Assembly (NCBI GenBank): GCA_027449025.1
Contig: DAIDMK010000006.1
Location: forward strand, 27,950-91,949
Direction of reading: 5' to 3'
From: Lutibacter sp.
GTDB lineage: Bacteria; Bacteroidota; Bacteroidia; Flavobacteriales; Flavobacteriaceae
Length of the DNA stretch: 64,000 bases
Shown here: one piece after another, positions 43,068 through 52,219 of the stretch
How the letters are laid out: every line of letters begins with the position of its first letter
Position numbering within the stretch: position 1 is the first letter of the stretch
Program-made: the position numbers and the translations under genes
Notes under the pieces: model-generated
What the model was told of the DNA's origin: nothing
Database searches by the model: none
The model's input: only the letters and a program-made list of their open reading frames with translations

Positions 43068-43811
43068 TTAGTTATTACGACTCGCAAATTTGATTTCCTT
43101 CAAATCAAATTTGCGGGTTTTTTCATTTTCCAATGCTATTACCAATTTGCCATCTTCAAAAACATCTATAATTTTTCCAAGAAAAATAGTGCCTTTATTA
43201 TCTTCAAACATCGTGGGTTTTTGAAACTTATAGAGCGATTTTAAATATAATTCTTTTAAATTTTGAAACTCTCTCTGCTCAATATAACCTACAAAATTTT
43301 GAATTGAAGCAATAATGTCTTCTAACAATAAATCCTTTTCAAAAGATTTACCCGCTAGCTTTTTTAAGGAAGTAATATTTCCAATAGTCGCAGGAAACTG
43401 TTCTTGATTCACATTAAGTCCAATGCCAATTACTGTTTGCTTAATTAAATTTCCGCTAATAATGTTTTCAATTAAAATTCCAGCAAGTTTGTCTTTATCT
43501 GCCAAAATGTCGTTAGGCCATTTAACAAATAAAGGCGATGAAATATGACTGCGAACAGCAGCCAACAATCCTAAAGAAACCGCCATGCTTAAATAAAACT
43601 GATGTTCAATATCAAACGTATTAAATTTAATTAACATACTGAATGTGAGGTTTTTGCCAACTTCAGAGTGCCAAGTAGCGCCCATTTGCCCCCTGCCGGC
43701 AGATTGAAAATCAGCAGTCACAACCGTATAACTTTCAGTATCCTTTTCAACAGCAAGCTTCTTCAAGTATAAATTTGTAGATTCAATGGCATTAAGTTTG
43801 ATAATATTCAT
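43068..43811 (-). CDS. birA: Biotin--[acetyl-CoA-carboxylase] ligase
   Basis: The 247-residue enzyme attaches biotin to carboxylase carrier proteins. It has the ATP/biotin motif SAGRGQMGATWHSEVGKNLTFSML, KWPNDILADKDKLAGILIEN (catalytic Lys) and VIGIGLNVNQ. It lacks an N-terminal DNA-binding domain, so it is the group I, non-repressor form. Its last codons (DLKEIKFASR) contain an inverted repeat that acts as a terminator for the convergent gene. Its -7 box is TACCTTTG, 20 bp upstream, and it diverges from rsfS. Confidence 0.94.
   Translation of the reverse strand: MNIIKLNAIESTNLYLKKLAVEKDTESYTVVTADFQSAGRGQMGATWHSEVGKNLTFSMLIKFNTFDIEHQFYLSMAVSLGLLAAVRSHISSPLFVKWPNDILADKDKLAGILIENIISGNLIKQTVIGIGLNVNQEQFPATIGNITSLKKLAGKSFEKDLLLEDIIASIQNFVGYIEQREFQNLKELYLKSLYKFQKPTMFEDNKGTIFLGKIIDVFEDGKLVIALENEKTRKFDLKEIKFASRNN
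43083..43123 (+). terminator. Terminator of pyrE-SRPBCC located inside birA
   Basis: There is a perfect 14-bp stem CGCAAATTTGATTT / AAATCAAATTTGCG with loop CCTTC, followed by GG and TTTTTT on the plus strand. It starts 27 bp after the SRPBCC stop, but lies within the last 20 codons of the convergent birA. Confidence 0.85.
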
Positions 43812-43831
43812 TGTAGTATAGATTATTTTAG

Positions 43832-43839
43832 CAAAGGTA
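43832..43839 (-). promoter_or_regulatory. -7 box TACCTTTG of birA
   Basis: This exact TAnnTTTG match on the minus strand lies 20 bases before the birA start. Confidence 0.6.
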
Positions 43840-43869
43840 CTTTACACACATTATGTTGTAAAAAAATAA

Positions 43870-43877
43870 TAACTTTG
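43870..43877 (+). promoter_or_regulatory. -7 box TAACTTTG of the rsfS-ftsH run
   Basis: This exact TAnnTTTG match lies 21 bases before the rsfS ATG at 43899. It overlaps the TTG at 43875 used by the ORF track, which therefore cannot be the start. Confidence 0.6.
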
Positions 43878-43898
43878 CACAAAACTAAAAAAAAATTA

Positions 43899-44270
43899 AT
43901 GGCAAAAAAAAATAATAACGCAGACGACTTAATTGTAGCAATTTTAAAGGCAATAGATGATGTTAAGGGCGTAAACGTTCAAATTTTAGATTTGAGGGAA
44001 ATTGATAATACCGTTTGTGATTATTTTATTACCTGCACAGGAACTTCAAACACTCACGTAAATGCTATTTCTGGCATTATACAAAAACAAGTGAGCAAAA
44101 CAACAAAAGAAAAACCTTGGCATGTTGAAGGTGAAGGCAATGCAGAATGGATTTTATTGGATTACGTAAATATTGTGGTACATGTATTTCAAAAACATAT
44201 AAGAGAATATTACGACATTGAAAGATTATGGGGTGATGCAAAAATCACCAAAATTGCTACTACAAATTAA
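43899..44270 (+). CDS. rsfS: Ribosome silencing factor RsfS
   Basis: The protein has 123 residues from ATG 43899 (MAKKNNNADDLIVAIL). The RsfS/Iojap domain spans about 10-110: DLREIDNTVCDYFITCTGTSNTHVNAI, KPWHVEGEGNAEWILLDYVNIVVHVF, REYYDIERLWGDAK. It binds ribosomal protein L14 and blocks subunit joining when nutrients are scarce. It is 26 bp ahead of ftsH, which is a common flavobacterial pair. Confidence 0.94.
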   Translation: MAKKNNNADDLIVAILKAIDDVKGVNVQILDLREIDNTVCDYFITCTGTSNTHVNAISGIIQKQVSKTTKEKPWHVEGEGNAEWILLDYVNIVVHVFQKHIREYYDIERLWGDAKITKIATTN

Positions 44271-44296
44271 ATTTTACAAATAATTTAAAAAAGATA

Positions 44297-46294
44297 ATGA
44301 CTCAAAAAACTAAAAATACGCCAAATAACAAAGGCATAAAACCTCCTAAATTTAATTTTTATTGGATTTATGGCGGTATTTTCGTTCTATTTCTTGTATA
44401 TCAATTTTTTAGCGCTGGAGATTTATCTTCCAAAAATTTGAGCCAAAATGAATTTAAAACAATTTTGGTTGACAACGATATTTCTAGAATTGAAATTGTA
44501 AATAAAAATATTGCCAATATTTATATTAAAAAAGAAGCGCAAGACAAGGAAAAACACAAAAAAAATAAAATTTCCATGTACGCTGGCGATGCGCCAATGT
44601 ATTCGTATTCCTTTGGTGATTTACAAAATTTCGAAAAAGAATTAGGTGCGGAAAAGGAAGCAAAACAGTTGGATTTTGATGTTAAAAATGTTGAAAGAAC
44701 CAATTTTTTTGAACAAATATTAATGTACTTACCTTTTATATTTTTAATTGGTTTGTGGATTTATTTTATGCGAAGAATGTCGGGCGGTAGCGCTGGAGGC
44801 GGTGGTGGACAAATATTTAGCATCGGGAAATCCAAAGCAAAATTATTTGATCAGGATCAGAAAGTAAAAACTTCCTTTAAAGATGTAGCCGGATTAGAAG
44901 GTGCAAAAGAAGAAATTCAGGAAATTGTGGACTTCTTAAAAAGTCCAGACAAATATACTTCACTTGGTGGAAAAATTCCGAAAGGAGCCTTATTGGTTGG
45001 CCCTCCGGGAACAGGTAAAACATTATTAGCAAAAGCAGTTGCGGGTGAAGCAGGTGTACCGTTTTTTTCACTATCAGGTTCAGATTTTGTTGAAATGTTT
45101 GTAGGAGTTGGTGCTTCCAGAGTTCGGGATTTATTTAAACAGGCACAACAAAAAGCACCATCTATTATTTTTATTGATGAAATTGATGCAGTTGGAAGAT
45201 CGCGTGGAAAAAATAATGTTACAGGTGGAAATGATGAAAGAGAAAATACATTAAACCAATTACTGACTGAAATGGACGGTTTTGGAACCGATACCAATGT
45301 TATTGTAATTGCGGCGACCAACCGTGCAGATGTATTGGACAAAGCGTTACTGAGAGCCGGCCGATTTGACCGTCAGATTTATGTGGACTTGCCAAATTTA
45401 ACAGAGCGTGAAGCTATTTTCAAGGTTCATATAAAACCGTTAAAACTTCATAAAGATGTTGATATTAATTTTTTATCACAACAAACGCCTGGTTTTTCGG
45501 GAGCTGATATTGCAAATTTATGTAATGAAGCTGCATTAATTGCGGCTAGAAAAAGCAAAAAAGCGGTACATCATCAAGATTTCTTAGATGCTGTTGATAG
45601 GATTGTTGGCGGACTTGAGAAAAAAAACAAACTAATTTCACCTAGAGAAAAGAAAACAATCGCTTTTCATGAAGCTGGTCATGCAACTGCCAGTTGGATG
45701 TTAGAACATGCTGCACCATTGGTAAAAGTGACCATTGTACCAAGAGGACAATCCTTGGGTGCTGCCTGGTATTTACCAGAAGAACGTCAAATTGTGCAAA
45801 CAGAACAGATGTTGGATGAAATGTGTGCAACTCTTGCAGGAAGAGCAGCTGAAAAAATAATCTTTGACAGAATATCGACTGGTGCCTTAAACGATCTTGA
45901 AAAAGTAACTAGACAGGCAAGAGCAATGGTAACTGTTTATGGTTTAAACGACAAAATTGGTAATATTACATATTATGATTCTTCTGGGCAATCCGATTAC
46001 AACTTCACCAAACCTTATAGTGAAGATACGGCCCAAATTATTGATAAAGAAATTTCGATATTAATTGAAGAACAATACCAAAGAGCCATTAAAATATTGA
46101 GTGACAATAAAGATAAGTTAACTACTTTGGCTGAATTGTTATTGGAAAAAGAAGTAATCTTCAAAAAAGATTTAGAAGTTATTTTTGGGAAAAGACTTTT
46201 TGAAAATGAGTTTGCACAATTGGTAACTGAAGATGTAACTGATGAAAGTCCTCAAGAAACAAATATTGAAAATTCAATAGAAACACAAGAGTAA
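44297..46294 (+). CDS. ftsH: ATP-dependent zinc metalloprotease FtsH
   Basis: The 665-residue protein has two membrane helices (about 22-39 and 143-158) flanking a periplasmic domain. A Gly-rich linker ([11 protein letters not shown]) leads to the AAA+ domain: Walker A GPPGTGKT at 235-242, Walker [17 protein letters not shown], and the SRH segment [21 protein letters not shown]. The peptidase zinc site HEAGH is at about 457. It degrades misassembled membrane proteins and short-lived regulators. The C-terminal acidic tail is usual. It lies between rsfS and a LUD protein. Confidence 0.97.
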   Translation: MTQKTKNTPNNKGIKPPKFNFYWIYGGIFVLFLVYQFFSAGDLSSKNLSQNEFKTILVDNDISRIEIVNKNIANIYIKKEAQDKEKHKKNKISMYAGDAPMYSYSFGDLQNFEKELGAEKEAKQLDFDVKNVERTNFFEQILMYLPFIFLIGLWIYFMRRMSGGSAGGGGGQIFSIGKSKAKLFDQDQKVKTSFKDVAGLEGAKEEIQEIVDFLKSPDKYTSLGGKIPKGALLVGPPGTGKTLLAKAVAGEAGVPFFSLSGSDFVEMFVGVGASRVRDLFKQAQQKAPSIIFIDEIDAVGRSRGKNNVTGGNDERENTLNQLLTEMDGFGTDTNVIVIAATNRADVLDKALLRAGRFDRQIYVDLPNLTEREAIFKVHIKPLKLHKDVDINFLSQQTPGFSGADIANLCNEAALIAARKSKKAVHHQDFLDAVDRIVGGLEKKNKLISPREKKTIAFHEAGHATASWMLEHAAPLVKVTIVPRGQSLGAAWYLPEERQIVQTEQMLDEMCATLAGRAAEKIIFDRISTGALNDLEKVTRQARAMVTVYGLNDKIGNITYYDSSGQSDYNFTKPYSEDTAQIIDKEISILIEEQYQRAIKILSDNKDKLTTLAELLLEKEVIFKKDLEVIFGKRLFENEFAQLVTEDVTDESPQETNIENSIETQE

Positions 46295-46336
46295 ATTGCC
46301 AACTTTTTTATATTTTTGGAATTATTCAATTTAATA

Positions 46337-46924
46337 ATGAGTTTTTTCAAAAAATTATTTAATATCCCTGAGCCAAAAGAGACTGAAGAGGAATCTTTAG
46401 CACATCTAGACTTGCCAATTGATCAGATTTTTGTTAAAAATTTCATCAAAAATAATGGCAAGTTTTTGTATTGCACCACTTTAGTAGAAGTTACACAGAA
46501 TATAGCTAAAATAATTGAAGAGAATTCTTGGAAAACCATAAGTTGTAATGATAACGATTTACTTAAACTTTTAAAAGCAATTAAAATTGAAACTACAGAA
46601 AAATTCAATAGCAAATTGCCTTTTTTTCTAAGTTGTGAACATCTAATTGCTGAAAATGGCAGTATTTTATTTTCTTCAAATCAACTTAAAGAGCATAAAA
46701 TTTCTGAATTGTCTGAAAACTTTATTGTTTATGCAACAACCAGTCAATTAGTAAATACAAAAGGAGAAAGCCTAACAGGGATTAAATCGCGCTATCAGGG
46801 AAATATTCCCAGCAATATCAGCGCAATAAACAATTTTAATATAGAAGCCATAAAAGAAGATTTTATGAGTTACGGCAACACAAATTCAAAAAACTTATAT
46901 TTGCTATTGTTTGAAGACCTATAA
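46337..46924 (+). CDS. LUD-domain protein (LutC/YkgG-like)
   Basis: The protein has 195 residues from ATG 46337; the track's 46316 adds seven residues. The LUD-domain traits are late: FFLSCEHLIAENGSILFSSNQLK and SENFIVYATTSQLV, with the KGESLTGIKSRY segment. In LutABC the C subunit helps oxidise lactate, but lutA and lutB are absent here. I recall this variant as commonly lying between ftsH and cdsA in Flavobacteriaceae, so its role may not be lactate use. It is 3 bp from cdsA. Confidence 0.7.
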   Translation: MSFFKKLFNIPEPKETEEESLAHLDLPIDQIFVKNFIKNNGKFLYCTTLVEVTQNIAKIIEENSWKTISCNDNDLLKLLKAIKIETTEKFNSKLPFFLSCEHLIAENGSILFSSNQLKEHKISELSENFIVYATTSQLVNTKGESLTGIKSRYQGNIPSNISAINNFNIEAIKEDFMSYGNTNSKNLYLLLFEDL

Positions 46925-46927
46925 ATT

Positions 46928-47743
46928 ATGAAATTAATTGTAAAACGTACATTATCAGGCCTTATTTTTGTTAGTGTTTTAATATTCTCTATTCTATTCA
47001 GTAAAATATCATTCATCTTAATTTTTTTTATTTCCATGCTGTTTTGCTTGTATGAATTTAAAAAAATGATTCAGTTAAAAAGTGTATTTCCCTATATTAT
47101 TGGAACGCTACTTTTTATTTTTGGAAACATATTAAACGTGGAAGATGTACCTGCAAGAGTTATATTTGAATATGTGGGTGTCATGCTTTTTTTAACTATT
47201 TTCATCACTTTTGCTTCAATTCTGTTTGCAAAAAAGGAAGAAGTTGTAAGCCATTTGGGTAAAATTTATCTCACCATCATCTATATCGTTGTTCCATTTA
47301 CTTTAATTGTGCAAATACCCTTTTTAAACGCTACATTTAATTATGTAAATACCACAATTTTAGGCGTTTTTATTTTAATTTGGACCAGTGATACGTTTGC
47401 TTTTTTGGTTGGGAAAAATTTTGGAAAAAACAAATTATTGGAACGCATTTCACCCAATAAAACAATAGAAGGTTTTGTTGGCGGTATGGTTTTTACTTTT
47501 TTAGCGAGTTTTGTTTTAGCAAATCAATTTACGTCTCTTACCCAAAAACAGTGGCTTGTTATTGCGGGTATTGTTAGTATCTTTGGTGTATTGGGCGATT
47601 TAATTGAATCAATGTTCAAAAGACAGGCAGGCGTAAAAGACAGCAGTAATTTAATTCCAGGTCACGGTGGGTTTTTAGACAGGTTTGACAGTGTTATTTT
47701 TGCTGCACCATTTATTTTTATTTACTTACAATTAGCTAGTTAA
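46928..47743 (+). CDS. cdsA: Phosphatidate cytidylyltransferase
   Basis: The 271-residue inner-membrane enzyme has about seven helices. It makes CDP-diacylglycerol from phosphatidate and CTP. The C-terminal signature is complete: SDTFAFLVGKNFGKNKLLERISPNKTIEGFVGG, then GVLGDLIESMFKRQAGVKDSSNLIPGHGGFLDRFDS, with metal-binding aspartates. Downstream psd (2 bp) uses a later product of the same pathway. Confidence 0.95.
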   Translation: MKLIVKRTLSGLIFVSVLIFSILFSKISFILIFFISMLFCLYEFKKMIQLKSVFPYIIGTLLFIFGNILNVEDVPARVIFEYVGVMLFLTIFITFASILFAKKEEVVSHLGKIYLTIIYIVVPFTLIVQIPFLNATFNYVNTTILGVFILIWTSDTFAFLVGKNFGKNKLLERISPNKTIEGFVGGMVFTFLASFVLANQFTSLTQKQWLVIAGIVSIFGVLGDLIESMFKRQAGVKDSSNLIPGHGGFLDRFDSVIFAAPFIFIYLQLAS

Positions 47744-47745
47744 TT

Positions 47746-48396
47746 ATGTTTCATAAAGAAGGTTTTAAAATAATAATCATTGCCACCTTTATTATAGGTG
47801 TAGGCATCTTGGCAATTGACAAGCTGGTTGTATTAATTTGGTTAAACAAACTATTGTCGTTGATATTGTTGGGTTTTTATGCATTGATTTTACAATTTTT
47901 CAGAAATCCGAAAAGACAAACAATCATAAGTGATGCCCATATAATTGCACCTGTTGATGGCAAAGTGGTTGTTATTGAAGAAGTTTTGGAAAAAGAATAT
48001 TTTAAGGAAAAAAGACTGCAGGTTTCCATATTTATGTCGCCAATAAACGTTCATGTAACAAGATATCCGATTGGTGGAGAAATTGTATTCAGTAAATATC
48101 ATCCAGGAAAATATTTAGTGGCCTGGCATCCAAAAGCCTCTGAAGACAATGAAAGAACCACCGTTGTTATCTCCAATAATTTTGCGGGTGAAGTATTGTA
48201 TCGCCAAGTAGCAGGTGCATTGGCTAAGCGCATTGTAAACTATGCAAAACCACAAATGCAAGTAATCCAAGGAAGTGATTCCGGTTTTATAAAATTTGGC
48301 TCTAGAGTTGATGTTTTTTTACCATTAAATGCGGTAATCAAGGTGAATTTGAATGATCGCGTTAAAGGCGGGGAACAAATCATTGCAACACTCTAA
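47746..48396 (+). CDS. psd: Phosphatidylserine decarboxylase (small, type II)
   Basis: The 216-residue protein has two N-terminal membrane segments and is much shorter than E. coli Psd. Motifs include FFRNPKRQ, APVDGKVVVIEEV, VSIFMSPINVHVTRYPIGG and the self-cleavage site in GFIKFGSRVDVFLP (between Gly and Ser, which becomes the pyruvoyl group). It makes phosphatidylethanolamine, the main phospholipid in these bacteria. It is flanked by cdsA and an acyl-CoA-binding protein. No pssA is in the window. Confidence 0.93.
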   Translation: MFHKEGFKIIIIATFIIGVGILAIDKLVVLIWLNKLLSLILLGFYALILQFFRNPKRQTIISDAHIIAPVDGKVVVIEEVLEKEYFKEKRLQVSIFMSPINVHVTRYPIGGEIVFSKYHPGKYLVAWHPKASEDNERTTVVISNNFAGEVLYRQVAGALAKRIVNYAKPQMQVIQGSDSGFIKFGSRVDVFLPLNAVIKVNLNDRVKGGEQIIATL

Positions 48397-48415
48397 ATTT
48401 TTTAAGACGATAATT

Positions 48416-48682
48416 ATGGCAAAAAAATTAGACATCGCTTTTAAAGAAGCATACAGAATTTCATCAACTACAACCATAAAACTTCCTCCTGATGTGATGC
48501 TGCAATTATATGCCTATTATAAGCAGGCAACAAAAGGGCGTAATTATCAACAACCTTCAGGTGATGTTGAATTAAGAAACGCTTTTAAATTAAACGCGTG
48601 GTTTCAGCTTAGTCAAATTAGCGAGGATGATGCAAAAAAAGAATATATTAAACTTGTAAATAAATATTTAATAAACTACTAA
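48416..48682 (+). CDS. Acyl-CoA-binding protein
   Basis: The protein has 88 residues from ATG 48416; the track's earlier start is inside psd. It has the four-helix ACBP pattern: LDIAFKEAYRISS, LPPDVMLQLYAYYKQATKGRNYQ, LRNAFKLNAWFQLSQISEDDAKKEYIKLVNKY. The usual Y-x-x-YKQAT and KW/F-x-AW segments are present, with KLNAWF replacing K-x-x-AW. ACBP binds acyl-CoA esters and delivers them to lipid synthesis. Its place after cdsA and psd fits that role. Confidence 0.92.
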   Translation: MAKKLDIAFKEAYRISSTTTIKLPPDVMLQLYAYYKQATKGRNYQQPSGDVELRNAFKLNAWFQLSQISEDDAKKEYIKLVNKYLINY

Positions 48683-48687
48683 CTATT

Positions 48688-49302
48688 ATGAAAAAAATTT
48701 ATGTATTCCCGTTATTCCTTTTAACAATAATACTTCTTAACTCTTGTAAAGAAAATGTAAAAAAAGAAGCAACACTACCCGAAAAATCATACACTGTATT
48801 GGCAGATTCAACTATAATTAATTGGACCGCATACAAAACAACTGCAAAAGTTCCTGTAAAAGGACAGTTTTCAGAAATAACTATTGAAAATGTAAAAAAA
48901 GACTCAACAGTTTTGGGTGCATTAAACGGGTTGAAATTTAAAATCCCGGTAAGCAGTTTGTATACAAAAGACACCATTAGAGACGCAAAATTGAAAGAGT
49001 TCTTTTTTGGTTCTATGAAAAATTCCAGCACAATTACTGGGACAGTACATATAAATAAAGAAAATGGCAGCACGGTTGATATTTCAATGAATGGCATCAC
49101 AAGAGCGCTACCAATAGCTTACATTGTAACAGATAATAAAGTTACCATCGTTGGGAACATGGAATTAGACAATTGGCAAGCTAAGGCCGCTTTAGAGGCT
49201 TTAAATGTAGTGTGCAAAGATTTGCATACTGGGGATGATGGCATTTCAAAAACTTGGAGCGATGTTAAAATTGAAGTAATTGCGGTTTTAAAACATGAAT
49301 AA
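48688..49302 (+). CDS. YceI-family lipoprotein
   Basis: The 204-residue protein has a lipoprotein signal (LTIILLNSC-KENV) and one YceI domain (about 35-204): STIINWTAYKTTAKVPVKGQFSEI, LGALNGLKFKIPVSSLYTKDTIRDAKLKEFFF, GMTRALPI-like NGITRALPIAYIV, and the C-terminal DIKIEV-type strand. YceI proteins form a lipocalin-like barrel that binds isoprenoid or other long lipids. It ends the plus-strand run at a strong terminator. Confidence 0.9.
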   Translation: MKKIYVFPLFLLTIILLNSCKENVKKEATLPEKSYTVLADSTIINWTAYKTTAKVPVKGQFSEITIENVKKDSTVLGALNGLKFKIPVSSLYTKDTIRDAKLKEFFFGSMKNSSTITGTVHINKENGSTVDISMNGITRALPIAYIVTDNKVTIVGNMELDNWQAKAALEALNVVCKDLHTGDDGISKTWSDVKIEVIAVLKHE

Positions 49303-49376
49303 ACGCTATAGAAGCCATGATACTGAAAATTATTGGTAAATAGGCTGTCTGGCATTATTACCATCGAGATACCAAG

Positions 49377-49410
49377 AAGTTTGATGAAATTCGTTTCATC
49401 AAACTTTTTT
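49377..49410 (+). terminator. Strong terminator of the cdsA-psd-yceI run
   Basis: There is a perfect 13-bp stem AAGTTTGATGAAA / TTTCATCAAACTT with a TTCG loop, followed by TTTT. It lies 75 bp after the yceI stop. Confidence 0.95.
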
Positions 49411-49555
49411 AATGATTAATGTCCAAAAAAAAACGATTATTTTTATATTGTTTAGTATCATCATTTAAAGCTAAATGACCAACGCCTAATAACTATTCAA
49501 CACTTTAATTATTAGTAATCTAAATTAAAACTTTCTTGTTTAAATATTAATTGCA

Positions 49556-50014
49556 TCAATCCCATAAAGATTTGGGAATTTCTCTTTTTATTTCACGGGC
49601 AAAATCTTCAATTTCTTGTTGTATCTCAACTTCACTAAGCTCTTTATTTTCAGAAACGGTATTTAAGCCTTTTGGCAAAATTTTTTCAGCGAGTTCATGC
49701 GCTTTTAATTCAATATATTTTTCAAGTGAACTATGATTTGAAACAAAACCATATACAAATTGCAGGTCTAATGCTTTTGCAACTTCCTTCATTGATTTTA
49801 TTGAAATGGAACCCGACAATTCTCTTTTTTCAACGTCTTTAACCCCTTGTGTCGAAATTTTTAATCGATGGCCAAGTTGTTGTAAGGTCATATTTAGGGC
49901 GGTTCTGATGGTATATACCCAACCCCGCTCAGGAACATCTATGTTTTTTATTTCATAAAATGGCTTAAGTTTACGATCCAGTTGTTCTATCACTATTTTT
50001 TTCTGATTGCGCAT
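49556..50014 (-). CDS. Mobile mystery protein A-like XRE regulator, orphan
   Basis: The 152-residue protein matches the mobile mystery protein A pattern: N-terminal LDRKLKPF, then GWVYTIRTALNMTLQQLGHRLKISTQGVKDVEKREL (XRE-type helix-turn-helix, about 35-75) and ALDLQFVYGFVSNHSSLEKYIELKAHELAEKI. In known loci it precedes a Fic-domain partner, mobile mystery protein B, on the same strand, and the pair behaves like a mobile toxin-antitoxin module. Here only a 250-bp gap with the yceI terminator follows and no Fic motif is seen. It may be an orphan antitoxin. Confidence 0.78.
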   Translation of the reverse strand: MRNQKKIVIEQLDRKLKPFYEIKNIDVPERGWVYTIRTALNMTLQQLGHRLKISTQGVKDVEKRELSGSISIKSMKEVAKALDLQFVYGFVSNHSSLEKYIELKAHELAEKILPKGLNTVSENKELSEVEIQQEIEDFAREIKREIPKSLWD

Positions 50015-50050
50015 GCCCTCTTTATATTGTTTTATTAAAAATTAAGCTTC

Positions 50051-50902
50051 TTAATTTTGATGAATCACCCTTTGTGGAAATGGAATTTCAATTCCTTCCC
50101 TGTCAAATGCAATTTTTATTCTTTTGCGCAACTCACCTGTTATCTCCCATTGTTTAAGCGGCAAGGTTTCCCCTAAAATTTTTAGCATGATGGAGGAATC
50201 CGCAAAATTATTCACTCTTAAAAACTGGGGTGCTTTTATGATAGATTCTTTAAAATGGGTGTCTTGTGCCAATTCATTTCCCACTGCATTTACCACGCCA
50301 ATTACATGTTCCAGATTGGCATCATAAGCAATGCCAATATCCAGATTTACACGGGCAAAATCTTTGGCATAATTAGAGACCTCCTTAATTTCCCCATGTG
50401 GAATATGGTGAACGGTTCCGTCCATATCTCTTAAGGTTGTCATTCTCAAACTGATTTTTTCAACCACGCCTCCTAAATTTTCAAACTTTACGACATCGCC
50501 AATTCTGTATTGATTTTCTAGTATGATAAAAAGTCCGGAAATAATATCGCGAATAAGATATTGACCTCCAAAACCAAATGCCAATCCAACGATTCCTGCT
50601 GCGGCCAAAATAGGGCCTATCACAACGCCAAATTCCTGCATAACCATTAATATTAGCATGGAAAAAATAACAATTTTTGCGGAAATTGAAAAAATTTGAA
50701 TTAAGGTATCTTCCCTTTTCTTTTCTGCTTCTTTGGAAGAATGATTATTGGGAACAACCGCCAATCTAACAGTTTTATCTATTAATCTGGTGATAATTTT
50801 ATTTAGAAATAAAGCAACAACAATAATAACCATGATTCTCAATCCGCTAGATAAAAGCCAAGGAATCAAAAGTTCTGTCCATTCTACAAAGTATTCTTTC
50901 AT
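50051..50902 (-). CDS. Small-conductance MscS-family channel
   Basis: The 283-residue protein has three N-terminal membrane helices, the last being the pore helix with Gly/Ala packing (VIGPILAAAGIVGLAFGFGGQYLIRDIISGLFIILENQ). The beta domain follows (YRIGDVVKFENLGGVVEKISLRMTTLRDMDGTVHHIPHGEIKEVSNYAKDFARV), then the alpha/beta end (KQWEITGELRKRIKIAFDREGIEIPFPQ). It is of MscS/YkuT size and opens under hypo-osmotic stress. It lies between argJ and the XRE gene on the same strand, with gaps of 60 and 37 bp. Confidence 0.93.
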   Translation of the reverse strand: MKEYFVEWTELLIPWLLSSGLRIMVIIVVALFLNKIITRLIDKTVRLAVVPNNHSSKEAEKKREDTLIQIFSISAKIVIFSMLILMVMQEFGVVIGPILAAAGIVGLAFGFGGQYLIRDIISGLFIILENQYRIGDVVKFENLGGVVEKISLRMTTLRDMDGTVHHIPHGEIKEVSNYAKDFARVNLDIGIAYDANLEHVIGVVNAVGNELAQDTHFKESIIKAPQFLRVNNFADSSIMLKILGETLPLKQWEITGELRKRIKIAFDREGIEIPFPQRVIHQN

Positions 50903-50961
50903 TTTTTTCTATTTTTTTATTTGATGTATTTGATGATTTAATTTTAAAATCACTTCATTAT

Positions 50962-52173
50962 TTATGTGGTGTAAACAGAATTAAACAACACATAATCGGT
51001 TGTTAAATCTGTTCCCCAGCCTTTTGCTTTAGCTTTTCCATTGTGAAGATCCATCACAATTTTAAGATGCGATTCCCTCAATTGCTTTTTTATATAGTTG
51101 GGATCAAATTCCAAGGGTGTTCCTTTTTCCAACACCTTAATCGTTTTTTTATCAGAACCGATATAAAGATCAATTTTTTCATAATTAAAAGGAAGTCCAG
51201 CATTACCGGCTGCGCTAATAATTCTTCCCCAATTGGGATCGCGGCCAAACATGGCGGTTTTTACAAGGGCTGAATCGGAGATTTTCCGAATCATAATTCT
51301 GGCATATTCTTCCGTTGGCGCATTCATGATTTCATATTCGATAAACTTTGAGGCGCCTTCCCCATCAGAAACGATCAACTGGGCCAAATGCACCATCATT
51401 TCTTCCAAATGCTTTTTAAAAATGGCATAGCCTTTGTCCTTTTTAGATTTGATCATATCATTCTGAGCCAAACCATTGGCCAATACGATTACCATATCAT
51501 TGGTGGATGTATCGCCATCAACAGTAATCATATTGAACGATTTATCAACCGTTTCCTTTACCATTATTTTTAAAAGCTTAGGTTCTATGGCGATGTCAGT
51601 CACTATAAATGCCAGCATGGTAGCCATATTCGGATGAATCATTCCCGAACCTTTGGCAATTCCTCCCATATTAATTTCACGACCGTCAACTTCAAACTCC
51701 ACAAAACCTTCTTTTGCAAAGGTATCGGTCGTTAAAATAGCGTTTGCCGTAAATGATCCAGCATTGGATCTGTTGGTCAGATTTTTTGCATTTTCCCTGA
51801 TGCCGTTAACAATTTCCGTAGTTGGAAATTTAACACCAATAATACCTGTGGAAGCCACCAACACCAAGCTTTTGTCAATTTTTAATTCCTCGGCCAAGGA
51901 TTGCGTCATAGCTTCGGCTCCTTCCATCCCTTGTTTTCCTGTAGCTGCATTTGCATTTCCCGCATTAATTACAATGGCCTGTGCTTTGCCGTCGGCAATA
52001 TGTTTTTTTGATACGGTAACTGGCGCTGCAACCACTTGATTTTGCGTAAATACCGCTGCCGCACTTGCCGGCACTTTTGAGAAAATGATGGCCAAATCCC
52101 TTCTCATCGACTTAACGCCAGTATGTGCGCCCCAACAAGTTATTCCTCTTACGTTTGTTATATTTTTAATCAT
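50962..52173 (-). CDS. argJ: Glutamate N-acetyltransferase / amino-acid acetyltransferase
   Basis: The 403-residue enzyme recycles the acetyl group from N-acetylornithine to glutamate and may also use acetyl-CoA. It is made as a precursor that cleaves itself at MA-TML in GMIHPNMATMLAFIVTD, with the Thr becoming the nucleophile. Further motifs are AQAIVINAGNANAATGKQG, VLVASTGIIGVKFPT, TVDGDTSTNDMVIVLANG and RDPNWGRIISAAGNAG. Its presence implies an acetylated, cyclic arginine pathway in this organism. It is the last arg gene of the cluster. Confidence 0.95.
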   Translation of the reverse strand: MIKNITNVRGITCWGAHTGVKSMRRDLAIIFSKVPASAAAVFTQNQVVAAPVTVSKKHIADGKAQAIVINAGNANAATGKQGMEGAEAMTQSLAEELKIDKSLVLVASTGIIGVKFPTTEIVNGIRENAKNLTNRSNAGSFTANAILTTDTFAKEGFVEFEVDGREINMGGIAKGSGMIHPNMATMLAFIVTDIAIEPKLLKIMVKETVDKSFNMITVDGDTSTNDMVIVLANGLAQNDMIKSKKDKGYAIFKKHLEEMMVHLAQLIVSDGEGASKFIEYEIMNAPTEEYARIMIRKISDSALVKTAMFGRDPNWGRIISAAGNAGLPFNYEKIDLYIGSDKKTIKVLEKGTPLEFDPNYIKKQLRESHLKIVMDLHNGKAKAKGWGTDLTTDYVLFNSVYTT

Positions 52174-52219
52174 TTTGATGCTTATTTATTATTGTTATTT
52201 TTTTTGCTGATGTAAAATA

